From the NCBI GenBank assembly GCA_965228165.1, contig CBDDHB010000003.1, forward strand, positions 1,736,001-1,800,000: a stretch of 64,000 nucleotides of DNA. The letters run 5' to 3'. How positions within the stretch are numbered: position 1 is the stretch's first letter; every line of letters begins with the position of its first letter. The DNA is from Oleispirillum sp965228165. GTDB lineage: Bacteria; Pseudomonadota; Alphaproteobacteria; Rhodospirillales; Rhodospirillaceae. Below the pieces are notes generated by a model. That model saw only the letters and a program-made list of their open reading frames with translations, was not told where the DNA came from and did no database searches. Shown one piece after another: positions 44,236 to 53,257 of the stretch. Position numbers and translations under genes: made by a program.

Positions 44236-44925
44236 GGCGGATGCGGTGGATATGGGCGGCGGGGTTCGCGATGCTGCCCGCGCTGGCGATGGCGGAAGCG
44301 CCGGGGACGCGTTTCCGCGATCATCCGTCGGCGCCGGAGATGGTGGCGTTGCCCGCGCTGGCCGGGAAATCCCTGGCGATGGCGCGCACCGAGACCAGCT
44401 TCGCGGCGTGGGACGCCTGCGTCGCGGCGGGCGGCTGCCCGGCGATCGCCGACGATCACGGCTGGGGGCGGGGGGAAAGGCCAGTGATCAACGTCTCCTG
44501 GACCGATGCGGCGGCCTATGCGGCGTGGCTGTCCCGCCTGACCGGGCGCAGCTATCGCCTGCCGACGGATGCGGAGTGGGACTTCGCGGCGCACGCCGGG
44601 TCGTCCGCCGCCTATTGGTGGGGGGATCAGATGCGCCCCGGCATGGCGCGCTGCCGGGGATGCAACCCCGGAGCGAACGATTACGGCACCCTGCCGGGGG
44701 GGCAGCTATCCGGCCAACCCCTTCGGATTGCACGATATGAACGGCAACCTATGGGAGTGGGTCGAGGACTGCGCCGCCCCCAAGACCACCCCCTGCCCGG
44801 CGCGCCTGACCCGGGGCGGGGCGTGGTATTATTTCTCGCGGCAGTCGCGCGCCGACGCGACGGCGCCGCGCCCGCCCGCCGAGCGCAGCTTCACCGTCGG
44901 TTTCCGCGTCGTGTCCGACCGCTAG
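44232..44925 (+). pseudogene. SUMF1/formylglycine-generating-enzyme-like protein, frameshifted
   Basis: The first frame gives a signal peptide (AAGFAMLPALAMA) and the fold start up to GRSYRLPTDAEWDFAAHAG. The second frame gives GGSYPANPFGLHDMNGNLWE and TRGGAWYYFS to SFTVGFRVVSDR. The switch is at a G7 run (44696-44702); six G would join them into about 230 residues. The active-site cysteines of true FGE are absent, so it is a FGE-fold protein of other or structural function. It overlaps the kinase gene by four bases. Confidence 0.8.
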
Positions 44926-44951
44926 AGACGTCGTCGCCGCCGCGCCGCCGA

Positions 44952-45341
44952 TTACTCGGCGGCCATCGCGGTAGCCAGCGCCCGGGCCATCTGGCTCAGG
45001 GCTTCCTGGTGCTTTTCGTTGGGGATCGCCGCGAAGTTGCGGGCGAGCTCCAGGCACATCCGCTGCCGATCGTTCAGTTCCGGGGCGCGCTCCTCTTCCA
45101 GTCCGTCGAAGAAGAAGCTGACCGGAACCCCCAGAACCTGGGAGATTTCGTACAGCCGACCGGCCGAAATGCGGTTGATGCCGCGTTCGTACTTATGCGC
45201 CTGCTGATAGGTCACGCCGATCATGTTGGCCATCTGCTGCTGGCTCAACCCCAGCATGATTCGGCGTTCGCGGATACGGGCACCGACATGCCGGTCGGTG
45301 GCGTTCGCACGGTTGACGGGGTTCTCACTCATCGGGTTCAT
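44952..45341 (-). CDS. XRE family transcriptional regulator
   Basis: This 129-residue cytoplasmic DNA-binding protein has a Cro/CI-type helix-turn-helix at about residues 21-75 (MLGLSQQQMANMIGVTYQQA, KYERGINRISAGRL, FFFDGLEEE). The C-terminal half is helical. This form, with the FFFDG junction, is a common alphaproteobacterial house regulator. The ATG at 45341 has AAGGACG upstream. The gene converges with the FGE-like gene. Its targets are not indicated. Confidence 0.92.
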   Translation of the reverse strand: MNPMSENPVNRANATDRHVGARIRERRIMLGLSQQQMANMIGVTYQQAHKYERGINRISAGRLYEISQVLGVPVSFFFDGLEEERAPELNDRQRMCLELARNFAAIPNEKHQEALSQMARALATAMAAE

Positions 45342-45711
45342 CGTCCTTGGGCTCTGGAGCGGGCGCCCCCCGGATCGCCTGCGGTGATGCGCGGGCAGCT
45401 TGTGCCGCTGCTATCCGACGCCATTCGGGGGTATGCTTTAGTGAAATCCGAAACCGCGCGCAAGCGTAATCACGGGGCGTTTCCCTCGGCGGCCCCTGAA
45501 CGCTGGGTTGGGGCGGTTTTGGCGGATGGGTGGGGGACGCGCGGCGGGCTTCGGGCGGGTTATTCTGTTACAATTCGACGACGGAGTCGGGCGGGAGAAT
45601 TCGACTCGCGGGCCGGGGAACGATCGATTCTGGAACCCCGCGCCGCGATCGCTTAGGCTGGTTCCGGACGATGCCGCGTGGGCGGTTTTCGGGCGGAAGG
45701 GGAGTCTGAAC
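45342..45711. other. 370-base intergenic region between xre and phaB
   Basis: This gap separates the divergent xre and phaB starts and must hold both promoters. The phaB ATG has GGGGAGT upstream. An inverted GAATTCGAC/GTCG tract lies near 45575-45610. I see no credible gene, repeat copy or RNA in it. Confidence 0.5.
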
Positions 45712-46437
45712 ATGGGCAGGGGACGCGTCGCGCTGGTGACCGGGGGAACCCGGGGGATCGGTCGCGCGGTCAGCGAGGGTCTGATCAACGGGGGCTTCCG
45801 GGTCGTCGCTTCCTATCGCGACGACGCGGCGGCGGCTTCGGTCTTCGCCGGGGAAACCGGCATTCCGGTCTATCGGTTCGACGTCTCCGACTTCGCGCAA
45901 TGCCGGGCGGCGGCGGCCATCGCCAGGGACGTCGGCCCGGTGGAGATTCTGGTCAACAACGCCGGAATCACCCGGGATGCGCCGTTGCACCGCATGGAAC
46001 CGGGGCAGTGGGACGCGGTGATCGACACCAACCTGTCCGGCTGTTTCAACGTCACCCGCGCGGTGATCGACGGCATGCGGGAGAGGGGCTTCGGCCGTAT
46101 CGTCACCATCAGTTCGATCAACGGCCTGACCGGCCAGTACGGCCAGACCAACTATGCGGCGGCGAAGGCCGGGGTGCTGGGGTTCACCCGTGCCCTCGCC
46201 CTGGAAAACGCGGCCAAGGGAATCACCGTCAACGCCATCGCGCCGGGCTATGTGGATACCGACATGGTGCGCCAGGTGCCGCCCGCGATCCTGGACAAGA
46301 TCGTCGCCCGCATCCCGACGGGACGTCTGGGCCGCCCCCAGGACATCGCGCGCGGCGTCTTGTTCCTGGTCGCCGACGACGCCGACTTCATCACCGGCGC
46401 GACGCTCGACATCAACGGCGGCCAGTTGATGGACTGA
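45712..46437 (+). CDS. phaB: Acetoacetyl-CoA reductase PhaB
   Basis: It reduces acetoacetyl-CoA to (R)-3-hydroxybutyryl-CoA with NADPH for polyhydroxybutyrate. The 241 residues have TGGTRGIGRAVSEG, NNAGITRDA, the PhaB-typical SSINGLTGQYGQTNYAAAKA active-site stretch, and VDTDMVRQVPP. The last two segments separate PhaB from FabG. No phaA or phaC is adjacent. It is followed by hairpin element copy K and the convergent gloB. Confidence 0.92.
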   Translation: MGRGRVALVTGGTRGIGRAVSEGLINGGFRVVASYRDDAAAASVFAGETGIPVYRFDVSDFAQCRAAAAIARDVGPVEILVNNAGITRDAPLHRMEPGQWDAVIDTNLSGCFNVTRAVIDGMRERGFGRIVTISSINGLTGQYGQTNYAAAKAGVLGFTRALALENAAKGITVNAIAPGYVDTDMVRQVPPAILDKIVARIPTGRLGRPQDIARGVLFLVADDADFITGATLDINGGQLMD

Positions 46438-46440
46438 CGT

Positions 46441-46618
46441 CGGGGAAAATCGGAACCCCGCGAGGGGCCTCGGGCCCCTCGCGCACCCCATTCCGTGGTT
46501 TTTCGCCGCGTCAGCGGCTTTTCACCATCATGCCGCGTGAAGGCGTTATCGCGCTTACGCGCAAACCTTACGAATGAGGGGCGCGGGGAGACCGAGTCTC
46601 CCCGCAAGGTTTTGGTTT
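46441..46618. repeat. Dispersed hairpin element, copy K
   Basis: It spans the convergent phaB and gloB ends. The left stem is GCGAGGGGCC-TC-GGGCCCCTCGC, then CCCCATTCCGTGGTTTTTCG, CCGCGTCAGCGG and GCCGCGTGAAGGCGTT. The right stem GGGGAGAC-CGA-GTCTCCCC reaches the gloB stop. The outermost CCGGGC stem is missing on both sides. Confidence 0.75.
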
Positions 46619-47390
46619 ACGCGCCTCGGAACACGTCCTTGCGGCGGCGGATTTCGGCGAACACCTCGTCCGGCGCGGCTCCCGCCAGTCCCAGGCGGGC
46701 GGCGAAGTCCGGGTCGTCGGCGCGGAGGAAGGGGTTGGTCGCCTTTTCCAGGGCGAGGGTCGAGGGCACGGTGGGGCGCTTCGCCGCGGCGCAGGCGGCG
46801 ACCGCGTCGGCGCGGGCGGTCAGTTCGTCGTTGTCGGGGTCGAGGGCCAGCGCGAAGCGGGCGTTCTGCGCGGTGTATTCGTGGCCGCAATAGACCAGGG
46901 TTTCGTCGGGCAGGGCGCGCAGCCGGGACAGGCTTTGCCACATCTGCGCCGGGGTGCCCTCGAACAGGCGGCCGCAGCCCATCGCGAACAGGGTATCGCC
47001 GCAGAACAGCGCGTCGTCGGCGATGAACCAATAGGCGACGTGGCCGGAGGTGTGCCCCGGCACCTCGAAGACCACGGCGTGGGCCGCGCCGATCTCGACG
47101 GTGTCGCCGTCGGCGACCGCGACGTCGACGTCGGGAATGCGGAAAAGGTCGGCGGCGGCGGCGACGACGCGGCAGCCGGTGACGGCCTTGATCGCGGCGA
47201 CGCCGCCGATGTGATCGGCGTGGTGGTGGGTCAAAAGGATCGTGCCGATGGTCCAGCCCATCGATTCGGCGGCGGCGAGGACCGGCTCCGCCTCGCCGGG
47301 ATCGACCACGGCGGCAGCGCCGGTCTCCGGGTCGTGCAGCAGATGGGCATAGTTGTCGCCCAGCACCCGCACCAGTCTGATCTCCAGCAC
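46617..47390 (-). CDS. gloB: Hydroxyacylglutathione hydrolase (glyoxalase II)
   Basis: It hydrolyses S-lactoylglutathione in methylglyoxal detoxification. It is a metallo-beta-lactamase fold with LTHHHADHIGG, further metal ligands in VPGHTSGHVAYWF and FCGDTLFAMGCGRLFEGT, and the glutathione-binding YCGHEYTAQNARFA. I place the start at GTG 47390, with GGAGGAA six bases upstream, for 257 residues. It is divergent from a methyltransferase gene, a conserved alphaproteobacterial arrangement. Confidence 0.94.
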   Translation of the reverse strand: MLEIRLVRVLGDNYAHLLHDPETGAAAVVDPGEAEPVLAAAESMGWTIGTILLTHHHADHIGGVAAIKAVTGCRVVAAAADLFRIPDVDVAVADGDTVEIGAAHAVVFEVPGHTSGHVAYWFIADDALFCGDTLFAMGCGRLFEGTPAQMWQSLSRLRALPDETLVYCGHEYTAQNARFALALDPDNDELTARADAVAACAAAKRPTVPSTLALEKATNPFLRADDPDFAARLGLAGAAPDEVFAEIRRRKDVFRGA

Positions 47391-47521
47391 CTCGGTTCCT
47401 CCCCCGGACCGTTGGCAGGCTTGCCCCGGCCCCACGATACCCCGATGACCCGGGCGGCGCAAACCGCTATCATCCGGGGTTCCCGGCGATGATGCCGGGG
47501 CGGCGCGATCGGACGGACGCA

Positions 47522-48340
47522 ATGTGGCCTCACGTCAGGGATTTCCGGGATTTTTATGCCACCGCCGAGGGGCGGCTGGTGCGCCGCGCCCTGGCGGCAC
47601 GCCTGCGCGAGGCGCTGGGCGACGTGCGCGGCAAGCGGGTCCTGGCGATCGGCTTCGCCACCCCCTATCTGCGGCCCTTCCTCGACGAGGCGGAGGCGGT
47701 GGTGGCGGTGATGAGCGGGCGCTCCGGCGCGATCGTCTGGCCGCGTCAGGGGCCGTGCCGGGTGGCGATCGGCGACGAAACCGAACTCCCCTTCGCCGAC
47801 CGTTCCTTCGATCGCGTGGTTTTGATCCACGCGCTGGAATGGTCGCCCAATCCGCACGCCCAGTTGCGCGACGTCTGGCGGGTTCTGGCCGACGACGGGC
47901 GTCTGGTGGTGGTGTCGCCGAACCGGCGCGGCATCTGGGCGCGGCTGGACCGCACCCCCTTCGGCCACGGGCGTCCCTATAGCCGGGGGCAACTGAACGC
48001 CCTGCTGCGCGAGGCGATGTTCACCCCGGTGTGGAGCGGCGCGGCCCTGATGGCGCCGCCCGGACGCAGCCGCGCCAGCATGGCCTTCGCCCGCCTGGTC
48101 GAGGCGGTGTCCGGCGACTGGCTGGCCGGGGCGGCGGCGATCCTGATGGCGACGGCGCGGAAGGAAATCTACGGCGTCACCCCGGTGGGCAAGGCGGTTC
48201 CGGCGGTCTCCTTCGCCGAGGTGGTGACCGGCGGGCCGTCGCGCCAGTCGGGGGCGCATCCGCGCCGTCCGTCGCCTATTTTTCCAGAAGAAACACCGCA
48301 TCGACGCCGAACAGGTTGGCCCAGCGGCTGTCGGCGGTGA
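47522..48340 (+). CDS. Class I SAM-dependent methyltransferase
   Basis: The ATG at 47522 gives 272 residues (MWPHVRDFRDFYATAEGRLV). SAM-binding motif I is degenerate (RVLAIGFATPYLRPFL); later motifs include VAIGDETELPFADRSFDRVV and VVSPNRRGIWARLDRTPFG. The final 30 residues are Arg/Pro-rich and overlap the 3' end of metW by 65 bases, so the natural end may be earlier or the frame disturbed there. Always found beside gloB in this group; the substrate is unknown. Confidence 0.85.
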   Translation: MWPHVRDFRDFYATAEGRLVRRALAARLREALGDVRGKRVLAIGFATPYLRPFLDEAEAVVAVMSGRSGAIVWPRQGPCRVAIGDETELPFADRSFDRVVLIHALEWSPNPHAQLRDVWRVLADDGRLVVVSPNRRGIWARLDRTPFGHGRPYSRGQLNALLREAMFTPVWSGAALMAPPGRSRASMAFARLVEAVSGDWLAGAAAILMATARKEIYGVTPVGKAVPAVSFAEVVTGGPSRQSGAHPRRPSPIFPEETPHRRRTGWPSGCRR

Positions 48341-48905
48341 AGCGCTGCACCTCGCCCGCCGCGTCCAGCGACAGGCTGTCCTTGATCCGCACCCCGAGCA
48401 CCCGGCACAGGTCGGTGAAGTCGCGGACGGTGCAGAAGTGGATGTTCGGGGTCTCGTACCAGGAATAGGGCAGCAGGTCGTTGACCGGCATCCGCCCGTG
48501 CAGCATCAGGTCCAGGCGGGTGCGCCAGTGGGCGAAATTGGGGAACGAGACGATGGCGTGCCGCCCGATGCGCAGCATCTGTTCGACCACCGCGCGCGGG
48601 TTGCGGGTGGCTTGCAGGGTCTTGCTTAGAATCACGTAGTCGAAGGCGTCGTCGGGATAATCGGCGAGGTCGGCGTCGGCGTCGCCCTGGATCACCGCCA
48701 GCCCCCTGGCCACCGCCTTCTGCACCCCCTGCATCGACAGTTCCATGCCGCGCCCGTCGACATCGCGGTGCTCTTGCAGATAGGCGAGCAGTTCGCCGTC
48801 GCCGCAGCCGACGTCGAGAACGCTGCTGCCGGCGTCGATCATCTCGGCGATGATCTTCAAATCGATGCGGATGCCGGTGGCGGAGTGGTTGGCGGCGGCG
48901 ACCAT
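48276..48905 (-). CDS. metW: Methionine biosynthesis protein MetW
   Basis: This methyltransferase-fold partner of MetX is needed for homoserine acylation in many proteobacteria. The 209 residues include the SAM-like motif SSVLDVGCGDGELLAYL and DYVILSKTLQATRNP, and end in FGVDAVFLLEK. The ATG overlaps the metX stop (TGATG), giving a metX-metW operon. The 3' end overlaps a convergent gene. Confidence 0.94.
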   Translation of the reverse strand: MVAAANHSATGIRIDLKIIAEMIDAGSSVLDVGCGDGELLAYLQEHRDVDGRGMELSMQGVQKAVARGLAVIQGDADADLADYPDDAFDYVILSKTLQATRNPRAVVEQMLRIGRHAIVSFPNFAHWRTRLDLMLHGRMPVNDLLPYSWYETPNIHFCTVRDFTDLCRVLGVRIKDSLSLDAAGEVQRFTADSRWANLFGVDAVFLLEK

Positions 48906-50095
48906 CAGTTGGCTCCGGCTTTCGCGGTCAGGCTGCGGCGTTCCGCCATGCCGGAAAGGAACCCCCGGATGGTGTCGTGGAATTCCGGCTCGTCGAGCAG
49001 GAAGGCGTCGTGGCCCTTGTCGGATTGCACCTCGACGAACGAGACCGAGGCGGCGGCGGCGTTGAGCGCGCGCACGATCGCCTGGCTGTCGCGGGTGGGG
49101 AACAGCCAGTCGCTGGAGAACGACACCACGCAGAAATGCACCGGGGTGTCGCGGAAGGCGTTGACGAGGTGCCCGCCGTGTTCCCCCGGCAGGTCGAAAT
49201 AGTCCATGGCGCGGGTGATGTAGAGGTACGAGTTGGCGTCGAAGCGCTCGACGAAGGTGGAGCCCTGGTGGCGCAGATAGCTTTCCACCTCGAAGTCCGC
49301 CTCGAAGCCGAAGCCGATGCGGTCCTTGCCTTGCAGCTTGCGCCCGAATTTCCGGGTCAGCGCCGCTTCCGACAGATAGGTGATGTGCGCCGCCATGCGC
49401 GCCACCGCCAGGCCCTTGTGCGGGTTCTTCCCCTCCAGCAGATAGCGTCCGCCGCACCAGTCGGGATCGGCCATGATCGCCTGCCGCCCGACCTCGTCGA
49501 AGGCGATGTTCTGCGCCGAATAGCGGGCGCAGGTGGCGATCGGCAGGGCGCAGAACACCCGCTCGGGGTAGGCCGAGGCCCATTGCAGCACCTGCATGCC
49601 GCCCATCGAGCCGCCGATCACCGCGAAGGCCTGATCGATCCCCAAATGGTCGAGCAGCATCACCTGGGCGCGCACCATGTCGGCGACGGTGATCACCGGG
49701 AAGTCCAGCATGTAGGGCCGGCCGGTGGCGGGGTCGAGGCTGCGCGGCCCGCTGGACCCCATGCAGCCGCCCAAGACGTTGGAACAGATGACGAAATAGC
49801 GGTCGGTGTCGATCACCTTGCCGGGGCCGATCAGGGTGCTCCACCAGCCGGGCTTGCCGGTCAGCGGGTGGGTCAGGACCGCGAACTGGTCGCCGGTCAG
49901 GGCGTGACAGACCACGATGGCGTTGGATTTTTCGGCATTGAGGCGGCCATAGGTGTGATAGGCGATCTCCACCGGGCCGAAGGCGGCGCCGCTGTCGAGC
50001 GCGAGCGGCAGTCCGTCGCCCAGGGTGACGGTGGCTTCGACCGCGTTCAGGCGGCTGCGCAATGCGTCGGACGGTGTGGCGTCGATGGTGCTCAT
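48905..50095 (-). CDS. metX: Homoserine O-acetyltransferase MetX
   Basis: MetX activates homoserine for methionine synthesis. It is an alpha/beta hydrolase with the nucleophile in VIGGSMGGMQVLQWA, oxyanion segment CHALTGDQ, and Asp/His near the end (FSSDWLFPT, SDKGHDAFLLDEPEF). The ATG at 50095 gives 396 residues. Acetyl versus succinyl specificity is not certain from sequence. It is coupled to metW. Confidence 0.95.
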   Translation of the reverse strand: MSTIDATPSDALRSRLNAVEATVTLGDGLPLALDSGAAFGPVEIAYHTYGRLNAEKSNAIVVCHALTGDQFAVLTHPLTGKPGWWSTLIGPGKVIDTDRYFVICSNVLGGCMGSSGPRSLDPATGRPYMLDFPVITVADMVRAQVMLLDHLGIDQAFAVIGGSMGGMQVLQWASAYPERVFCALPIATCARYSAQNIAFDEVGRQAIMADPDWCGGRYLLEGKNPHKGLAVARMAAHITYLSEAALTRKFGRKLQGKDRIGFGFEADFEVESYLRHQGSTFVERFDANSYLYITRAMDYFDLPGEHGGHLVNAFRDTPVHFCVVSFSSDWLFPTRDSQAIVRALNAAAASVSFVEVQSDKGHDAFLLDEPEFHDTIRGFLSGMAERRSLTAKAGAN

Positions 50096-50271
50096 CCCCG
50101 GAATATGGCCCCGCCTTCCCAAAAAATATTGCGTAAACCAAGGACACAGCTAAGTTGGTATGCCCTGCCTGTCAACGCTTTGTTTCGCGCGATTCGCGCC
50201 CGTGGACGCGCCGACGGCGGGGCGCCCCCCACCGGGGTTTTGGGTTCCGCCGCACGGGAAGCCGTACCGAC

Positions 50272-51141
50272 ATGCGCGAGGATGATCAGGAACTGGCCGC
50301 GTTGCGCCGCGAGGTCGATCGCATCGACGACGCGATGCACGACCTGTTGATGCAACGCACCGAGGCGGTGCTGCGGATCGGCGCGGTGAAGCGCGACGAC
50401 GCTTCCGGTCCCTTCGTCGCCACCCGTCCGGGCCGCGAGGCCGCGATCGTCCGCCGTCTGCTCGCCCGGCACCGGGGAGCCTTCCCCTCCGAGGTCCTGG
50501 TCCGTCTGTGGCGCGAGATGATCGGCAGCCTGATGCGGGCGCAAGGTCCGTTCGCGGTGGCGGTGTACGTGCCCGAGGGCGGCTCCGGCCATCTGGAGGC
50601 GGCGCGCGATCATTACGGTTCCTACACCGACATGGTCTCCTATCAGGTGACCGGCCGGGTGCTGAAGGCGGTGGCCGAGGGCGCGGCGGGTGTGGCGGTG
50701 CTGCCCCTGCCCAGCGAAACCGCGACCGAGTTGTGGTGGCCCGCCCTGATCGGCGACGCCAAGCCGCGGATGCAGGTGATCGCCCGGCTGCCCTTCGCCG
50801 GTCCGGGCGCCGGACGCGGCGGCGATGTCGAGGCCTTCGCGGTGGCGCCGGTGGCGCCCGAACCGACCGGCGACGACCGTTCGCTCCTGGCGGTGGAGAC
50901 CACCTCGACGGTCAGCCGCACCCAGATTTCCGCCAAGCTGGCCAACGCCGGTCTGACCCAGACCGCCTATTGGGACATGCGATCCTTCGCTCCCGAGGCG
51001 CGGGTGCATCTGGTCGAGGTGGACGGCTTCGTCACCGACGCCGACCCCCGGGTGGTGCAACTGGCCCGGGGCAACGACGAATCGGTGCGCGACGTTCGCT
51101 GCATCGGCGCCTATCCGACGCCGGCGCATTGCGCGCGCTGA
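50272..51141 (+). CDS. Chorismate mutase with C-terminal prephenate dehydratase-like domain
   Basis: Residues 1-90 form an AroQ-type chorismate mutase helix bundle (ELAALRREVDRIDDAMHDLL, LIGAVKR-like IGAVKRDD, LWREMIGSLMRAQG). The following 200 residues resemble a shortened PDT/periplasmic-binding-like fold but lack the usual TRF motif of prephenate dehydratase; the end (VETTSTVSRTQISAKLANAG) looks like an ACT-type regulatory region. Followed by hisC and tyrC, so it belongs to an aromatic amino-acid operon making tyrosine and phenylalanine precursors. Confidence 0.85.
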   Translation: MREDDQELAALRREVDRIDDAMHDLLMQRTEAVLRIGAVKRDDASGPFVATRPGREAAIVRRLLARHRGAFPSEVLVRLWREMIGSLMRAQGPFAVAVYVPEGGSGHLEAARDHYGSYTDMVSYQVTGRVLKAVAEGAAGVAVLPLPSETATELWWPALIGDAKPRMQVIARLPFAGPGAGRGGDVEAFAVAPVAPEPTGDDRSLLAVETTSTVSRTQISAKLANAGLTQTAYWDMRSFAPEARVHLVEVDGFVTDADPRVVQLARGNDESVRDVRCIGAYPTPAHCAR

Positions 51142-51227
51142 CCGCCCGCCAGGGGGGGCGTTCGACCTTTTCCCCGGCATTTCCGATGTGAACATCCAAC
51201 CGAAGCAGACTGAAAGCGAGCAGAAAG

Positions 51228-52316
51228 ATGACGGCTCCTCTTCCGCGTCCCGGCGTTCTGGACATCAATCCCTATCAGGGTGGTCGCAGCAAGCTGGATG
51301 GCGTGGCGCACGCCGCGAAGTTGTCCTCGAACGAGGGCGCCCTCGGCGCCAGCCCGCGCGCCCGCGCGGCGTATCAGGCGGTGGCGGCGGAGCTGCATCG
51401 ATACCCCGACGGATCGTGCGAGGCGTTGCGCGCCGCGATCGGCAAGCGCCACGGGCTGGACCCGGCGCACATCGTCTGCGGCTGCGGTTCGGACGAACTG
51501 ATCGGCCTTCTGGTGCATGCCTACGTCGGTCCGGGGGACGAGGTCCTCTACAGCCAGTACGGCTTCGCGATGTACCCGATCTATGCCAAGGGCAACGGCG
51601 CGGTGCCGGTCAAGGCGCCGGAACGGAACCTGACCACCGACGTCGACGCGGTGCTGGCCTCGGTGACCGAAAAGACCCGCATGGTCTTCATCGCCAACCC
51701 CAACAACCCGACCGGCACGATGATCCCGGCGTCGGAGATGAAGCGCCTACGCGACGGGCTGCGCGAGGACATCATCCTGGTGATCGACGCCGCCTATGCC
51801 GAATACGTCACCCGCAACGACTATTCGGCGGGGGCCGAGTTGGTGGAATCCACCGGCAACACGGTGATGACCCGCACCTTTTCGAAGATCTATGGCCTGG
51901 GCGGCCTGCGGGTCGGCTGGTGCTACGCCCCGGCGGCGATCGCCGACGTTTTGAATCGGGTGCGTTCGCCGTTCAACGTCACCTCGGCGGCGCAGGCGGC
52001 GGCGCAGGCGGCGATGGAGGACACTCCGTTCTTCGACCTCTGCCTCGCCCACAACCAGATGTGGCTGCCCTGGCTGAGCGAACAGGTGCGCGCCCTGGGG
52101 TTCGAGGTCACGCCCTCCTGCGGCAACTTCATCCTGGTGCACTTCGCGCCGGGCGGCGCGGAAAAGGCGATCGCGGCGCTGACGCGGCACGAGGTGATCG
52201 TCCGTCCGGTGGCGGGCTATGGCCTGCCCAACGCCCTGCGCATTTCGGTCGGCACCGAGGAAGAAAACCGCCGCGTCGTCGCGGCGCTCGCCGAAATGAA
52301 AGAGGGGGCCGCATGA
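51228..52316 (+). CDS. hisC: Histidinol-phosphate/aromatic aminotransferase HisC
   Basis: This class I PLP aminotransferase has 362 residues. KLSSNEGALGASPRA lies at the start, the PLP lysine is in TRTFSKIYGLGGLRVGW, and FIANPNNPTGT is in the middle. Its place between chorismate mutase and tyrC suggests it acts on phenylpyruvate/prephenate as well as on histidinol phosphate, a dual role known for this subgroup. It overlaps tyrC by four bases. Confidence 0.94.
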   Translation: MTAPLPRPGVLDINPYQGGRSKLDGVAHAAKLSSNEGALGASPRARAAYQAVAAELHRYPDGSCEALRAAIGKRHGLDPAHIVCGCGSDELIGLLVHAYVGPGDEVLYSQYGFAMYPIYAKGNGAVPVKAPERNLTTDVDAVLASVTEKTRMVFIANPNNPTGTMIPASEMKRLRDGLREDIILVIDAAYAEYVTRNDYSAGAELVESTGNTVMTRTFSKIYGLGGLRVGWCYAPAAIADVLNRVRSPFNVTSAAQAAAQAAMEDTPFFDLCLAHNQMWLPWLSEQVRALGFEVTPSCGNFILVHFAPGGAEKAIAALTRHEVIVRPVAGYGLPNALRISVGTEEENRRVVAALAEMKEGAA

Positions 52317-53215
52317 CCCCATCCGATCAACCGAAGGCGCCGCTGTTCGACACCGTCGCCTTCATCGGCATCGGCCTGATCGGCGCCTCGCTGTCCCTGG
52401 CGCTGAAACGCCACGGGCTGGCGCGGCGCACCCTGGCGACCTCGCGGCGGCAGGAGACTCTCGACACCGCGATGCGCCTTGGCGTCGTCGATGCGGTCTC
52501 CACCGACATCGGCGAGGTGGTCAAGGACGCCGATCTGGTGATGGTCTGCACCCCGGTCGGCGTCTGCGGCGCGGTGGTGGCGTCTGCGGCGCCGCACCTG
52601 AAGCCGGGGGCGATCGTTTCCGACGTCGGTTCGGTGAAAAGCGCGGTGATCCGCGACGTCAAGCCGCACCTGCCCGAGGGCGTCGCCTTCATTCCCGGCC
52701 ATCCGTTGGCGGGCACCGAGTTCTCGGGGCCGGAGGCGGGTTTCGCCGAGCTGTTCGAGGGCCGCTGGTGCGTCCTGACGCCGTTGCCGGAGACTCCGGC
52801 GGCGGCGCTGGAGGCGGTCGCCGCGATGTGGCGGGCGGTGGGCAGCAACGTCGATTGCATGGACCCCGAACACCACGACCAGACCCTGGCGATCACCTCG
52901 CACCTGCCGCACCTGATCGCCTATACCATCGTCGGCACGGCGGCGGATCTCGCCACCGACATCAAGCAGGAGGTGATCAAGTATTCCGCCTCCGGCTTCC
53001 GCGACTTCACCCGCATCGCCGCCTCCGACCCGGTGATGTGGCGCGACATCTTCCTCAACAACCGCGAGGCGGTGCTGGGCATCCTGCAACGCTTCACCGA
53101 GGATCTGACCGCGATGCAGCGGGCGATCTGGCGCGGCGAGGGCGACTTCCTGGAGGAAACCTTCATCCGCACCCGGGCGATCCGGCGCGGCATCATCGAC
53201 GCCAAGCAGGCGTGA
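52313..53215 (+). CDS. tyrC: Prephenate/arogenate dehydrogenase TyrC
   Basis: It oxidises prephenate or arogenate in tyrosine synthesis. The 300 residues have the NAD motif FIGIGLIGASLSLALKR, DVGSVKSAV, PGHPLAGTEFSGPEAG and ITSHLPHLIAYTIV. The ATG overlaps hisC (ATGA). A hairpin terminator follows, then repeat copy 2 and the DUF2125 gene, which is often its neighbour in alphaproteobacteria. Confidence 0.94.
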   Translation: MTPSDQPKAPLFDTVAFIGIGLIGASLSLALKRHGLARRTLATSRRQETLDTAMRLGVVDAVSTDIGEVVKDADLVMVCTPVGVCGAVVASAAPHLKPGAIVSDVGSVKSAVIRDVKPHLPEGVAFIPGHPLAGTEFSGPEAGFAELFEGRWCVLTPLPETPAAALEAVAAMWRAVGSNVDCMDPEHHDQTLAITSHLPHLIAYTIVGTAADLATDIKQEVIKYSASGFRDFTRIAASDPVMWRDIFLNNREAVLGILQRFTEDLTAMQRAIWRGEGDFLEETFIRTRAIRRGIIDAKQA

Positions 53216-53220
53216 GGAAC

Positions 53221-53252
53221 GGCAAAGGGCCGGGGAAACCCGGCTCTTTGCC
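53221..53252 (+). terminator. Hairpin terminator after tyrC
   Basis: GGCAAAGGGCCGGG and CCCGGCTCTTTGCC pair over 14 bases with one G-T and a GAAA tetraloop, beginning six bases after the tyrC stop. There is no T-tract, but placement and stability fit a transcript end. Confidence 0.75.
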
Positions 53253-53257
53253 GCGCG

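Noticed and set aside
44232..44925. True formylglycine-generating enzyme
   Set aside because: The catalytic cysteines of the family are absent from the C-terminal part and no sulfatase gene is nearby.
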